NCBI RefSeq assembly: GCF_050947335.1
Contig: NC_134983.1
Span: 7,378,001-7,442,000 of the forward strand
Direction of reading: 5' to 3'
Source: Megachile rotundata
Lineage: Eukaryota; Arthropoda; Insecta; Hymenoptera; Megachilidae
Length of the DNA: 64,000 nt
In this document: positions 1-13,300 of the stretch, one piece after another
Layout of the letters: every line of letters begins with the position of its first letter
Numbering within the stretch: the first letter of the stretch is position 1
Program-made: the position numbers and the translations under genes
The notes under the pieces: model-generated
The model's input: the letters and a program-made list of their open reading frames with translations, nothing else
What the model was told of the DNA's origin: nothing
The model's database searches: none

Positions 1-123
1 AAACAATTTATGAACCTATCCTATGGAGTTGTACTACTTCACATTGATAGATGTTTTCATAATTTTGTATTTAAAAACATATTCAGATGTCCCATTTTTG
101 GTAGATCATTCTATATAACCATA

Positions 124-199
124 CATCGTGTCACATGCAACGATATATGATTCTATATGGTGTGTATATACATATATTGTATCACACGCAACAATATAC
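124..199. repeat. 53-bp tandem duplication with internal dyads
   Basis: ATCGTGTCACATGCAACGAT (124) and ATTGTATCACACGCAACAAT (177) are diverged copies 53 bp apart. Each half contains a short inverted pair (ATATTGT / ACAATAT). Confidence 0.5.
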
Positions 200-2942
200 A
201 TATAGTCCCCCTGTATTGCAACAGCTTGTACCCCAAATGCCTTGTTCGTTCGTAGAAGATACCTTTGTGTAACAGCATTTGTATATTCAAAACGAGTTTC
301 TGGAATGCGTAGTTAAAAATAATTCCATCGTGTGAGTTTGTTTTTTTGCGACTGAATTTATGTTGAACTCGTTTAAACCCTGTACAGACACCAACCGTAT
401 TAAAAAGCGAAAAGGAGTGTTATATTGAATGTTAAAACGACAGATAACAACGTTTGATACTTTCTTCGATCCAAAATGACCCAAGAAATCGATCATATAT
501 TCTTTGAGCGTAAGCAATCTGTTTTTGAATGTAAAGAGATTCTACATTAACGCTTTTTCAGGTTCAAATCAGTTTTGCGGTCTTCCCCGACAGCAAGGTT
601 GATTCAGGTAAAACATAAGGTTTTTCACATTTTGACAAGTTGTCTTTATCACCGAGAGAAAAGTACATTTTCCTTTTGAGAGTTTATTTAGATATTATAG
701 GTAACATCGAGTTATTCGCATTGTTCACTTCTGTGTGTGTGTGTATTCGATAGACGTTACTAGATCCGATACCGGTGGTATTGACAGTATTTATGTTCCT
801 GATCATCCCATTTTCAAGTGTACAGTCTCACACGTGTCGTCATGAAATTTTCAAGACTCCAATTTTATAGGAAAACAACGTGTCTAACTTTTTAGCTACA
901 TAAGTTTTAAGGATTAGGACTTGTTCAGGTTTTTTTTACTTAATTTCTCAGATAGTTAATTCTTATTTATTTACAAATTTTTTTTATGATAAACTGCAAA
1001 TTTTGGGAAACGTGTATAAGTTTTAAAATGTAACACTGTACAATTGTAATTTTTTATTAGAAGTCTTAATCAATGATGCTACGCAAAGGATAGAGACGGA
1101 GAAGAAAGCTGCATAAACGTAATCCTGCAATTTAAGCTAAATTGTGATACAATCAGTATTAGTATGTTTATTCAAGCAAACTACAATTTTCTTATAATTT
1201 ACACATTATTCAAATTTACAAATTACAAATAGTTTTCATCTGTTCATAAAAGTTCATAAAAGTACCATTTTGTGTCACGTTGCAAAAATAAGTCAAACTA
1301 AATAGTCACTTTATAAAATGTGATAGAATTTAAAATACTGGAACATTCAATATATAAAATAGAATTTCAAATTCTATCTAGGAACTATAACAGCGTTTAT
1401 CAACATCAGAATTCTATAGCCTCTTATCTTTTCCACTTATGGTTCTAACCTAACCATTTATAAAAGCTACAAGTAACATAATCTTCAATTCTCTGTTCTT
1501 GTATTTGAAAAGAAATTTCAAGCTGTAAAAGTTCCTGTGTTAAAAATTATTTGGGAGTAAATTTTTTATGTATATCTTTAGGTGCTATCAATTTAAATTC
1601 ACGAATTGTGATATTGATGCTTCTTGCACCAATTCACAGATGTACAGGGGGTTCATTGGAAACGATCCGAGTAAATATCTCCAAAATTATTCATGATACC
1701 AAAACATGTTTCGAATAAGAATAAAATAATTTCAAAGGAGACAATTTGGTGTCAATCGAGTTTTGCACACGAAAGCGTAGAAGACATATAAAGATCAACT
1801 TTATTTTTTTTAATGGAACAATGTTTTTTAATACATCAATCTACGTCGCTCATTATTCTCCGTGAAAAAGTATTAACACTTTTTCGTCGGAGATTAGTTT
1901 AAGAGATACTTTAACTTGAATTTGTCATTTTAATAATTTTATGAACGAATTTTAAAGCTGTTATATTTGTCATATATTGTTGAAATACTACTGTGGCAAT
2001 AACTAATCGGGGTAAACAATTTACAGAATAATAACTGTTTATACATTATATGTTATATTATCTGTTTATATACATATAAAGAAGTAGTATGTTATATACT
2101 ATTAAAAAGCTTAAAGTTTGAAGAAGGCAAACATATTGTCAATATTTCAAAAATTACTCAACCTCCAGGAAAATTATTTAAATTAATCAACAATTCTGTG
2201 TTTTTAAATTGAGAATTTATTAACGTCAATAGCTTTTCAAAATATTAATTTATTAAGAAAATATTTTCAGAGTCATTGACTTTTTATATGCATTTCTTAC
2301 CAATTTCTGTAAGATCTACATCAATGAAAATATGTCAGCATGAACTACAAACAAAATTAAATATACTTCGAAATATTTAATTAAATATATTTTTTATATC
2401 CTTGTGAAGAAACTTGGTTACACATCGATCTGTATTGTAATTATTAAATTGTTATAATGTAGATGTTTAAACTTAAGACTGAGATTTAGTTAGAAATTTT
2501 GCAAACTATTTGCATATCCTAAAGTTATATACTAGATTGATAATTAAAAAAAAATTACATGCTACCTTATGATATTTAACAAATATTTACAGTTTTAGTG
2601 TGGAATTTTGTATAAATTCCTCGCTGCGTGTAGTCTATGAATCCAACAGTAGAAGAGCATTTTTTAATATATAAAGTAATTTACTTTATCTACTTTTTTA
2701 TTTCCTCTTTTGGTAGTTTTCTTATTATGAAAGCTCTGATAAACTGGAGATTTCCGATGTTGTTTGCTGTATCTAACAATCTTTTCATTGTTTTATTTTA
2801 GTTTGATTTAGTATTAGCTTTTTTGAAGACAGATAATAAATAATTAGTCTTACGTTCATCGTTTCGTGTAATTATAATTCAGGGATCATTTGGATTGAAT
2901 CAGCTGTTGGTAGGATATAGTGTACACTCGTAGGCTAACTTC

Positions 2943-3150
2943 CTAAATTAAAAAATTTCGAAATTCCCAAATCTTCAAATTCCTAAACTCCTAAATTTTC
3001 AAATTTTTTAAATTCCAAATTCTCAAATTGTCCTAATTTCCGAATTACCAAATCTTCACATACCAACACTGTAGACTCTGACAAATTCACAAATCTTCAA
3101 ATGCCTGAATCTTTAAATTTCTAAAATTTTAAATTTGAAAACCTGCTAAC
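2943..3150. repeat. Degenerate octamer tract
   Basis: Short run of TCAAATTC/CCAAATTC/CTAAATTT words; the same family as the larger tracts but worn. Confidence 0.6.
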
Positions 3151-3479
3151 TAAATATCTACAAGTGAAAATCACTCTCTCCTCTTTCACCTTAGTTAGCA
3201 TATTTTCCCTAGACATAGCAAATTCGCTTTGCATTGTATAATATGCAACTGTAGGGTATAGTACAGTACTTTAAAAGAGGAAGCGAAGAAAAATGCAATT
3301 TTATAGGTGAAATAAATATAGATACATTCGAAGGAAAGAAAAATTGTGAAATGTGTAGAGTGAATGATTTCTCCTAGTTTCAAAATGAAGTTGAAGTTTA
3401 TTGTATAATGTTTTGCACCCTAATGTTTTGGGACACAACTTTGACAGGTCTGATTTAGGGTTCTAGGATTAACGTTGAG

Positions 3480-3570
3480 AGTGAGAGTAGTGTGTGGATT
3501 ATAGGGTGTAGCGTTAAATGTGTAGTACGTAGCGTGTTATGTGCAGCACATAGCGTATAGCATTTTTTAA
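3480..3570. repeat. GTGTAGCG-type minisatellite, first block
   Basis: Irregular repeats of GTGTAGYGTG / CAGCACATAGCG. A sister block lies at 4310-4450. Confidence 0.6.
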
Positions 3571-3753
3571 GATAGTGTTAAGAAATACGAGGCTCGGCAC
3601 GAACACCGGTGTACACGGTGCATGCAGTGATGGATATTCGTGAAAATTTCAAAGTCTCTTCAACTTTTTAAAGATTCTTTTTTAAACGAGAAGTGTTCGT
3701 TTAGATCAAGTTCGTTTAGATTAGAAATTCAAAAATATGGAAATAGCGAATTT

Positions 3754-3925
3754 TTAACACTAGAACTGCCGACTAAATACTAAAGCATCAAGTAACATTT
3801 AAAACTCGTTTTTACCTCAATAAAATATGACAGAAATTTCCATAAAATCATGATAATAAAATTTGGTAATATAAAATGAGAAATTTTAAACCAGTCATTT
3901 TGACTGGTTGGTAGTTCTAGCGTTA
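3754..3925. mobile_element. TTAA-bounded MITE (piggyBac-like), CTAGAACT type
   Basis: Left TTAACACTAGAACTGCCGAC, right (inverted) TTAACGCTAGAACTACCAAC, 172 bp, no coding capacity. The TTAA target duplication and inverted ends are those of piggyBac-type non-autonomous elements. A short hairpin, AACCAGTC-ATTTT-GACTGGTT, sits just inside the right end. Confidence 0.75.
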
Positions 3926-3929
3926 AAAT

Positions 3930-4260
3930 AGAAATTTTGAAATGCAGATATATCAAATTTTGTAATTTACCAATTCAGAGATATAGATATGTTAAGATCT
4001 TAAATATGTTTTTATTTAGAAATGTAGAAATATCTAATTTTATAATTTACAAATTCAGGAACGGTACAAGTATCAAATATTTTAATTTAGAAATTCAGAA
4101 ACGTAGAAATGTTAAATATTATAATTTACGAATTCAAGAATACGGAAATATTAAATTTCGAAATTTTGAAATACTTATTTGAAAATTCGGAAATATAGAA
4201 ATATACAGTTTTTTAATTCATAAATTCGAAAATATAGAGATATCTATTTTTTTTACTTTA
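3930..4260. repeat. Degenerate octamer/16-mer tract beside a MITE
   Basis: AAATTCAGAAATATAGAAAT-type repeats at about 16-30 bp spacing. The plus-strand frame is an artefact of the repeat. Confidence 0.5.
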
Positions 4261-4309
4261 CATCAGTAACAATTTATTAATTTATTAGAAATATTCCTTG
4301 CAGACACGA

Positions 4310-4450
4310 TTACCCATCACTGATGTAGAGTGCAGCATGCAGTGTGTGAATTGCAGGATGTAGGGTGTAGCGTGCAGCCTATAGCGTGTAGCATGTAGTT
4401 ACAGCATGCAAAATGTAGGATGTACGCTGTAGGATGTACTTTCGGGTGCA
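4310..4450. repeat. GTGTAGCG-type minisatellite, second block
   Basis: Repeats of GTGCAGCATGCAGTGTG / GATGTAGGGTGTAGCG at about 8-10 bp spacing. Same words as 3480-3570, with a MITE and an octamer tract between. Confidence 0.65.
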
Positions 4451-4499
4451 ACATAGGTTTTCTTTAAATAAGAACACATATTTAAACTTGAAACTTTCT

Positions 4500-5165
4500 T
4501 AATTTCTATATGTTTAAGGTTTCAAGTGTTCGAAGTCTCAAATTTTAAATTTTTTAAATTTATAAATTCACAAGTTCTCTAACTCTTTAAATTTTTAAGT
4601 TTATAAATTAGACAGTTTTATAATTCTGATGTTTTCAAATTTCTATATCTCTATAGCCTCAAACTTCTAATTCCTCAAAATCTCAAAGTTTTCTCAATTT
4701 ATCAAGTTTTTCAAATTCTTGTATTCTCAAATTTCAAAATCTTGAAATTCCTAGTTCCCCAAATTTCTTTACCCCCAAATCTGTGGATTTTTATATTCCT
4801 GGATACCCAAATCCCAAAATTCCCGAACACCTATATCTCCAAATTCCAATATTCCTAAATATTCAAATTCAAAAGCTTCAAATTCCAAAGCCCTTAAACA
4901 TATATCTCTTCAAATTCTTACCCCCTCAAATTCCTATTTTTCTAAATTTCTTTAATCTCAAATTTGTGCACTCCCACATGCCTAGATTTTCAAATCCCAA
5001 GGCTCTCAAACACTTATATCTTCAAACTTCCACATTCCTAAATATCCAAACTCCACATCTTCTAATTGCAAAGTTCCTAAATATCTGTGTCTCCAAACTC
5101 CTACACCCTCCAATTTCTGTATTCCCAAATCTCTAGATTTATTAGTTTATTTAAAGTTTCACAAT
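4500..5165. repeat. Degenerate octamer tract (CCAAATTC)
   Basis: TCAAATTC, CCCAAATT and CTAAATAT words throughout. The 117-codon plus-strand frame inside it (IPKIPEHLYLQI-like) is a repeat artefact. Confidence 0.65.
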
Positions 5166-6299
5166 CAGCAATTTAGATTTGAATGTTGTCTCATTCGTTG
5201 TTTGATTTTCTAACGTACTTCAGATGTGGTGTATGCGACGATCACTTTACTCTCCATGATCTATCTCTGTCAACATCAACTTTTCATTTATGTAATTGGA
5301 TATGTATCTTCAATTTTCGCAGTCTTGCTTTTACGGTATTAAAAATGCTAACTTCCTTTCTTTCACGACATCGGAAATAAATTACGTTCCGCTTTTATCG
5401 AAGACTAATATGATTGTAGTTTACTTGTTCTGAGCTTTCTTCATGATAAGTCTTAACATGATTGTTTCGCACTTGAAGGTGACGAACATCTTCTTTTTAA
5501 AAGCTTTATTTTCTATACGGAAAACTGTAAACGTTGAGTCACTTACAGTTTTAACAAATAGCAATTTTTAGTCTATTTTTCTATTAAAATAAATTATATT
5601 AGGAAATGTACTTGATTTAAATACTTCGAGTATTCTTTCAATGCCAATTTAATATGGTTAACAAATTTGAAAAATATGAAATTGTCTAAAGATGGGATCA
5701 GAGCACTGATTAATTAAGAATACTGAACAAAATATCATTATTTTATACCCGTTTCTCGCAAACTTTTGTTAATATAACCTCTACTTTATTAGAAGAATTT
5801 AATTAAAAATTTCGAAGTATCTCGTTAATTTACGCTGACAAATTTTTGCATATAAAAATTAACATAAAAAGTTAACAGTCCTTAAGTCTCTCTTAAGAAT
5901 CTCTGAATAAATTTTAATATACTTTTTAAGCAATTTAACATTCTGGAAAACTTGCGCATTAAATTTGCTGTTTAATAACACGCAATTTTAAGACAGTTAT
6001 TTTTGAAATATTAAGAAAAATACATCTTTCAGCCTCAAATTTGTGGTGTGATTTCATATTTTAGATTTGAATCATTTTAGGTGAAAAAAGTACGTGTCAA
6101 ATATTTTTTAAAATATGTATTAAATATGCATACAGGCCGTTTAAATCTACTCAAATATTTTCGGAAATGTTGACGAGGGAAGGTTTCAGATAAAAGTTCT
6201 ACAAAAAATCTCCTAAACTAATTTTTTGTTATAAGTAAATTAATATGTTCATATAGAAATTAGACGTGCTCATACGTTCATATAAAAATTGTACTAGAT

Positions 6300-6370
6300 A
6301 ATGTATATTGTATGTATGTATTACATTATATATATATAGTATATAGTATATAATATATATAATATAATTT
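6300..6370. repeat. TA-rich microsatellite
   Basis: TATATATATAGTATATAGTA-type simple repeat. Confidence 0.8.
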
Positions 6371-7904
6371 CATTAGAAAGAAAAACTAAGTATATCTTCA
6401 TATTTCCTCTAAAAGAAAGTTACTTTTAGCAGAAATTTTTCCCTGTGAAACATATCATTTTTGTCAACATCCATCCTTGTAACGTCAGCGTTTTCGAAGA
6501 TATTCAATTTGAGTAAATCGATTTAAATGATACATCCTATATGAATTTCATGCAAAATCTTGTATCAAAAAATTTATAATATTTGGTGTGAACGATGGAA
6601 GTCTGTTTAGAAACATATTTCTATAAAATTGAAGAAATGTCCTTATATTTCATGTCGACACTTGTAGGAGACTCTGCGTATGTATATACTGTGCAGGAAT
6701 GGCAAATTGGCACTCGGAAATAACGCTGATCCAATTAGTTCGAGTACTTCCCCTATAGATTCCCCTTGACTGCCGTTACAAAGACAGGACAGAAGTACTC
6801 TGTTTGGCAGAAATGGATCATATCGTATATGAAGGAGAAATTGAACATGGTGACATTGAGATCGAGTGAGACAGATAGATCGGGTGATCTGATGTACTTT
6901 GAACAATTATTTTAATCCTCTTAAAATATTAACTATTAATATTTAGTATTTATCATCCCATGTGAGGATAATAGACGAAAATTATTTAACCTCAAGGTAT
7001 CTAAGGAAAACCAACTATTCAACATTTTAGCAACTTTTATTCAACAACTGAATATTTCAGTAACAACTAACACTTTGAAGAATTTATGATATTACTTCTG
7101 ATGATATTGCCTCTCAAACAGTTATCACATACTGATATACATTAAATGAAAGAATCTTCAAGAAGAAAGGGCATTTTATAGATTGTCAAATATTCAAATT
7201 TTCATGGATAGTTTTACTAGAGTATACATTAACAAAACACATGTATTCGAAAACAAGTAATGAGTTTTTGTAATATACCTGCTTGAAGTCGACTCCTGTC
7301 ATAGAGTACATAATGTCGAACATGTTTCTTTAAAGAAAATGGCGATGTAGAGGTGCACCTATCACTCGCAAAAATTGAGAACTATCACGTATTACGCGTT
7401 TAGGTAAGATTTTCATACTTGACTAGCAATAGCACCTAGAATATCCAAATTAAAATCTTTTGTACCATCCTCGAAATTAAGTATTACACATGTGAGCTTA
7501 TAGATACTAGTTTTATAGAAATACAACATTTTTCTCAAATTTAAAGATTTTTAAAGAAGAAACTTTTCTTAAATCTGGACTTTTGAAAGACTACCTTCTT
7601 TTCAAATCTGAAGAGTTTGTTACTATTTCTCGTTTAAGAAACCCCAGGTTCATATAACAAGTCCAGGCAGTGATGTATTTAAATATATTTCTGACAATTT
7701 TTTAATCAAAGATATAACCAGCAAGCTCACTTTTCAAGCTTACTTCGTAATAAAATCCTTATCATCAACAGATCATAGAGATTTTAATACAGTAGTAGCA
7801 CATTACTATTAGATACCCTAACAACTTCATAAGCTACTGCTTTCTGACTGTAACTGACTAAACCAAAGAAGACTGCAATAGTACCTCTCATACACTCATA
7901 CAAC

Positions 7905-7970
7905 TGTACAACTGTACATACAACTGTACAAGTGTACCTATACACTGTATACAACTGTACACTCGTACCT
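7905..7970. repeat. CAACTGTACA minisatellite
   Basis: CAACTGTACA-type words, TACAACTGTACATACAACTG and variants, repeated about six times. Confidence 0.75.
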
Positions 7971-8369
7971 CTCGCGCCAGCGTATCGTTTACATATACAT
8001 GTATAAGTCACATTCCTCAAAATGTGACCATGAACGAATCTCTCCGTTTCAAGACTCGTCTGTTTAAAGCTCTGTTTAAAACTCGGGCCCCAAGTGCCAT
8101 CAAGTTTTGAGAAATTGCTATAAATCTATACCACAGTTCAACTGCTATCAGTTATTAGAGATATTGTCTCAGAGATAGTGAGTCACAATGTCAGTGACGT
8201 TGCCAATAGTCATTGTCTTTGAAGATGTATGAACCTAGCTAGTTTCACTGTTTTTGACGATAAAAAATCTAGCAGTGCAGCATATTGGTATACTTTCAGA
8301 ACCCTGAAGAACTGGGTTGTTTACACGAAATCTATTTATGCAGCTGCTCTAGTAGCAATCGTTTCCCTT

Positions 8370-8445
8370 TTAATCCTTTGCACTCCGAAAGTTTATTTTG
8401 CCATTTGAAATGTCCCCTCAGAGGGAACAGAGTGCAAAGTGTTAA
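8370..8445. mobile_element. TTAA MITE, TTTGCACTC family (76 bp)
   Basis: Left TTAATCCTTTGCACTCCGAA, right (inverted) TTAACACTTTGCACTCTGTT. It is reduced to little more than two inverted ends. Confidence 0.65.
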
Positions 8446-9135
8446 ATTTATTAAATATTCATCTACCTATTATTCTCTCCCTTTCCCGAGTGATCGCCTA
8501 TCAATTTGTAAGAGCTGTCGAACTGTAAGAGGTGTTGAACTGTAAGAGCCATTATTGGTGTGCCCATCATCTTGATAGTAGTCCTCCGTGGTCCGCGTTG
8601 CCCTTTTGAGAATTTCTACTTTAAACACTTGTTGCCGTCGAGACGACCAGAGTCAAGTTGCTTGTTAAGTTTGAACAAGTCTGACGAAAACTGGGTATAA
8701 TCCGTGATAAGTCTCGAGTGCTGTAACAAGTGGCAAGAGCACCTTTCCCTACATTGCCATTCTTCCTAATAAAGGGTAGAGTGTGTACACCAGCAAGTAC
8801 TTACGGCCCTCTGCGGTGAAGGGAAGTATAGGGGAGAACTGCTTCCTGCCACTCGTGTAACTCTTATTCCTTAAGTGAGAATAGGAAGATACACAACTTG
8901 TACGTGGCAGAGTTTAGAGTTTAAACACTGAAGAGTGGTCAGAGACTACTTCTCTACTTCCTTTTAACACGTTCTCTACCGTGTTTATACAGCGTGTATA
9001 GAGGGTGTGCAAATTGGGTTACATCTAGTATTTAGTGACGTAGGAAACACTTGTTTAGGAAAAAGTTGAATTGTGTGACAATCTCTATGTTTCTACAACT
9101 TCATTATCTGAACGACCGAATTATAATTGATTATT

Positions 9136-9376
9136 TTAACCATTTGCACTCCTTAATTTCTTTTACCTACTCCTTAATGTACGGAATAGATCAAGAAGGG
9201 GGTTCTGAATAAAATGTATTCCAGTGGAGTATGTGACAAATATATTTTGCATTTACTATAAGTAGAAAATAAGTGACAATATATATATTGCAGCAATGTT
9301 TTTATCTGAATTATTTATAAAATTCAAGACAAATTTGACGTAGAGCCACACTCGACATAGAAGTGCAAAAAGTTAA
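9136..9376. mobile_element. TTAA MITE, TTTGCACTC family (241 bp)
   Basis: Left TTAACCATTTGCACTCC, right (inverted) TTAACTTTTTGCACTTC. The interior is AT-rich and differs from the 33-kb and 45-kb copies. Confidence 0.6.
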
Positions 9377-9466
9377 TGGAACTCACAAATTTGATATATT
9401 GTATAAAATACGGCAATTTCAAATTCTATCTACAAGTAACTTGAATGCCATTTGTATACAGGGTTG

Positions 9467-9837
9467 TATTATTATACAGGGTGTCTCACAGCTAGTGTAG
9501 GTGCCTGAAATGGGGGGTAGCTAACGTGATTCTGAATAAAATTTCTCTTTGCAGAAATGGAGTTTGAAGTTTCGTTTTTGAATTATTAAGGAAAAACACG
9601 GACCAATCAGAGCGCGAGGATTACGCCCACTCCGCTACTAGGCTCGAAGCTGTCGCTCTCGCGTCCGCGCATCAGAGCGCGAGGATTACGCATGCGCGTA
9701 CGCGAGAGCGACACCTTCGAACCTAATGGCGGAGTGGGCGTAATCCTCGCACTCTGATTGGTCCGTGTTTTTCCTTACTACAGCTAATCCCCATATCGGG
9801 GACCTACGCTAGTTGTGAGGCACCCTGTATAATAATA
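9467..9837. mobile_element. MITE with long inverted arms (ACAGGGTG ends)
   Basis: The ends TATTATTATACAGGGTGTCT and the inverse CACCCTGTATAATAATA form terminal inverted repeats of about 35 bp. A second inner inverted pair (CGGACCAATCAGAGCGCGAG / CTCGCACTCTGATTGGTCCG) extends the palindrome around an inner spacer that repeats the word CAGAGCGCGAGGATTACGC. The core is unusually CpG-rich for this window. Non-coding; the AT-rich TA-containing flanks fit a Tc1/mariner-type target. Confidence 0.8.
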
Positions 9838-9849
9838 TGAATATGATTA

Positions 9850-10043
9850 GTGCTATTAATATTAATAATATAAACATTGTTTTAGTACTATTAATAGTAA
9901 TAGTATGAACATTGTTTTATTACTATTAATACTAATAATATGAACATTGTTTTAATACTATTAATACTAATAATATAAACATTGTTTTAGTACTATTAAT
10001 ACTAATAATATGAACATTGTTTTAGTACTATTAATAGTAATAG
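9850..10043. repeat. 35-bp AT-rich minisatellite next to a MITE
   Basis: Between five and six copies of TACTATTAATACTAATAATA + TGAACATTGTTTTAG, directly abutting the right end of the MITE at 9467-9837. Units differ by single bases. Confidence 0.85.
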
Positions 10044-10194
10044 AAATCATGCTGTGCAAAATTAATGAAACTCCCTGGATGTCAATGTACAATGTTTCTT
10101 ATTATCAGCCATTAATTTAAAGTCTTGCAAAATATATCGAATTGAAAAAAATAGAATGGGTTTTTAAATGGTGGAGAACGTGTTAACTGAGGGA

Positions 10195-10365
10195 AGCCAT
10201 GAGTGTAGAAATTATACACAATGTCAACCGGTTAGAAACTAAAGGTGGAGGCTTCGGGAAGGTCACAGTCGGAATTAGTGCAAGCGGAATGCCCCTCTTG
10301 CCCCTGTGCCATCCCGGATGCCAACTTGTCATCCCTGCACAGTACGTATGTATAATACTGATTAC
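10195..10365. other. GC-rich unique island, open on both strands
   Basis: A compact stretch (CTAAAGGTGGAGGCTTCGGG, GGAATGCCCCTCTTGCCCCT, CATCCCGGATGCCAACTTGT) stands out from AT-rich flanks. Plus frame MSVEIIHNVNRLETKGGGFG and an overlapping minus frame are both open for about 66-70 codons, so coding direction is undecidable. It ends at a GTACGT donor-like word (10341-10346). Could be a small exon, a MITE interior or a conserved non-coding element. Confidence 0.3.
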
Positions 10366-13300
10366 TCTCATTCTGGTATGTGTACAAAGTAACATTTAAT
10401 CATAGGATTTGTTGTCTTTGACGCCTTTCTCTCGGTATAATACCGCTTTTCTCGAAGCTTTTCGATATTTTTTTGATAATTTGCACGCAGTAGCAATAGT
10501 AATAATAATAACGACACAGATGGCTACGGCATTATCAGTAACAACAGGACGGAAATACATCACTTTTTTTTTTCTACCATGTTTCCTTCTTTTTCGACGT
10601 AATATAATGTTTGTCTGTGATGGGTATAGCTGATAACGCTTTTGTCAGTTGTGTTTATCAGAATCCTTTTTTTCGCTGATATTGACTGACTGCTATAAAG
10701 GACTCTGCATATATGTATGCTAATATTCCACATAGCGAACGTTAGAGTTAAACAGATTCTTCTAACTACGAACAAGGGTTAAATATTCTAATTTCACACG
10801 TTTAATCATTTGATACGAGACTTGTGCCATTTTCAGATGACATTTGAAGCACCAACGAAATGCTTCTAATCTTAAGCGTTAATCTTCTTACACTTTTCAA
10901 AAAAATAGGGAAACAGTTTTAATATCGAAATTGGCTTAATACCTGCGTTTTCAGAATTTATTAGGAATTTCAGCGGTGTATTTTTTATTTTTAAGAGGAA
11001 AAGGTGTACATTCGATTAAAGATCGCTGTTCCAGCACGAATATTGCTAAATTAATATATATATTTAGGTCTAAAATTGATAAAGCTATTGTGAACGGAAG
11101 AAAACGTCAAAGGAGCGTCTGCGAAATTTCGGCGGATTTATAAATAATTATTTTAACTTCATCCAGTTAAGCAGATCAGCGTTTTTATCAAATTATGAAG
11201 TATTTACAAAATTGTGTAATATTTTTTATTAAGCACGCCACCGAGGAGTTTTGAAGAAATTTATACCGAACAATAATGATAATGTATTCTAGTATTACTG
11301 AACATTGATTTAATGGTCACGAAAATCTTCGTAACTTTCGACACTCAAAAATTGCTACTGTATATATTATGTTATTACTCTTCACAGGAATTGCTGAAAC
11401 GATCAGTTTCGGCTCAATGTACATCTTAGAAATAGTTTAACTGGTTCAAAAAGTTCATGTGGTTTCGGTTGTATTTTATATTTTTATTCTAATATTATAT
11501 TCATAAATATTAAAATTGTTCACGCAAACTGTATCATACTTTATAAACTGGTAGTCAGATAATTTAAATTTTAGGTAAATTACGTTTTGGTTAGACAAAT
11601 TAAATTTTTTTGATCAATTCTGAAGTTTATTCTACACTGTTATTTTCTTTACTCGTCTCCATTTTCCTACTGTGCTTAATCTACAACAGTTGTTTGGTTT
11701 TCTGATAAGAAATTTTATATAAATTAAAAGATATTCATTCTTAAAAATGTTATTATTCTTAGCTTTTTGAACGTGTAATATTACATTTGAAATATTCACA
11801 ACTTTTTCTAACTCCTGAAATTTTAATAATAAAATTCTACTTTCACTATAGACAGGGATATTCTAAAGCGATTTTTGCTGTAAATTAGCAAAGTAAATTT
11901 TTTAAGTAAATTAACTTATTCTCTAGCTTTCTTACTCTGAGTACTAATCACATGAACTTTTTGAGCTATTCAATAATTCTGTCAATTGTTACTAAACGAG
12001 CACCGACGAGTCTGATGGCTTTCTTCGGTAAAGGGAAAAATAAAAGAATAGTGACTTTCGGCCGGTCGTTTTCTGCCTTTTCAGTTGAGGCATTACAAAA
12101 TGGATAAACATACGAATTAGTATAATCAGGGCCAACGAACAAGAGATATGGTGTTATTAATTTGTGAGATCGTAGATTACATAACGCCATACTGGCTCAC
12201 TCGCTCACCGTTTTAATTGAATGATTGTTTTCATATAGTATTTGTTGCAGGATTAAAGATATTCAAATATTCCGCCTTCACATAGTTAGCACATACAGCA
12301 TTTCTTTATGTTTATGTCTTATATTTACATTTCATTATTTTTCATAACTAGATTAAAGCGGTCGCTGTTTATTATTGAACAGTCTAATTTAATTTATTCT
12401 TTCGTGTCTTCTACAGAGACAAATGGACGCAAATGCACTTTATGTTTACGATAATTCCATTACCATCTATAGCGCTAAAAGTAGTTGCAACTCTTCGACG
12501 AATTAATCAAGGATATTTTTATCGAGAGAGCGTTGTAACAATAATTTTGTGTTTCAAATCATTCGTTAGAACCATTTGAAAATTTCGTATATTTATACTT
12601 ATCACATTATTACATATTTATCACATTAAATTATTAGGGATCCATCATTCTTTACTTGAATACATTTTAGTAGACAAAAGCGTCACTTATCAGATACGTT
12701 TACGTGTTTATAGTATTGAAGAGGTTAAAACGTAATAAAAGAAATATGAATACGAGATTCATATGTTCATCTATCAGATAATGCCTCAGACTTAAGAGTG
12801 AGCCGAATGTTATTGGAAGGCCATCTTGTTTTATAATTTCCCTTATCGAAAGGTTCGCCACACAGTGGTCTGAAATCGCTAAAAAGAGGGAAGAAATCGC
12901 TATCTTTATAAATTTCATTTTACTGACTTAACAATTTGTCACGATGAAATGTCAATTAATGTGTAACTTTAAAGAAAATCATTTTTAATGTAGTTGTACT
13001 TGTAGATAATTAAACAAATGTATTTTATCCAACATTATTCAATTTGCCTTAATATTATTTACAACTTTTCATAGACAATATAGGATGTTAAAGGAATGAA
13101 GGTAACCTTGACTAGAAAAAGAAATGTCTCTGAAATTTTTTTATTTGCAATTTGTTAGTGATTCAGCACAAATAAATTTCTTATAGTATCTTTATTTAAA
13201 ACACATCAACGAAAGTATCTTAAAAGTGATGATAATCATTACGAATTCTGTAACAGCTTGGTGCGACATTAATTTTAATATTTCCACCTTTGTTAAAGGC

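Larger units (their letters stand above)
5170..8369. other. AT-rich non-coding stretch, no gene seen
   Basis: Apart from microsatellites near 6300 and 7905, nothing is supported. A somewhat GC-richer frame at 6643-6906 (minus) has no recognisable domain. Confidence 0.5.

Noticed and set aside
6643..6906. 87-codon minus-strand frame
   Set aside because: Better composition than its neighbours but no domain, splice sites or family resemblance.
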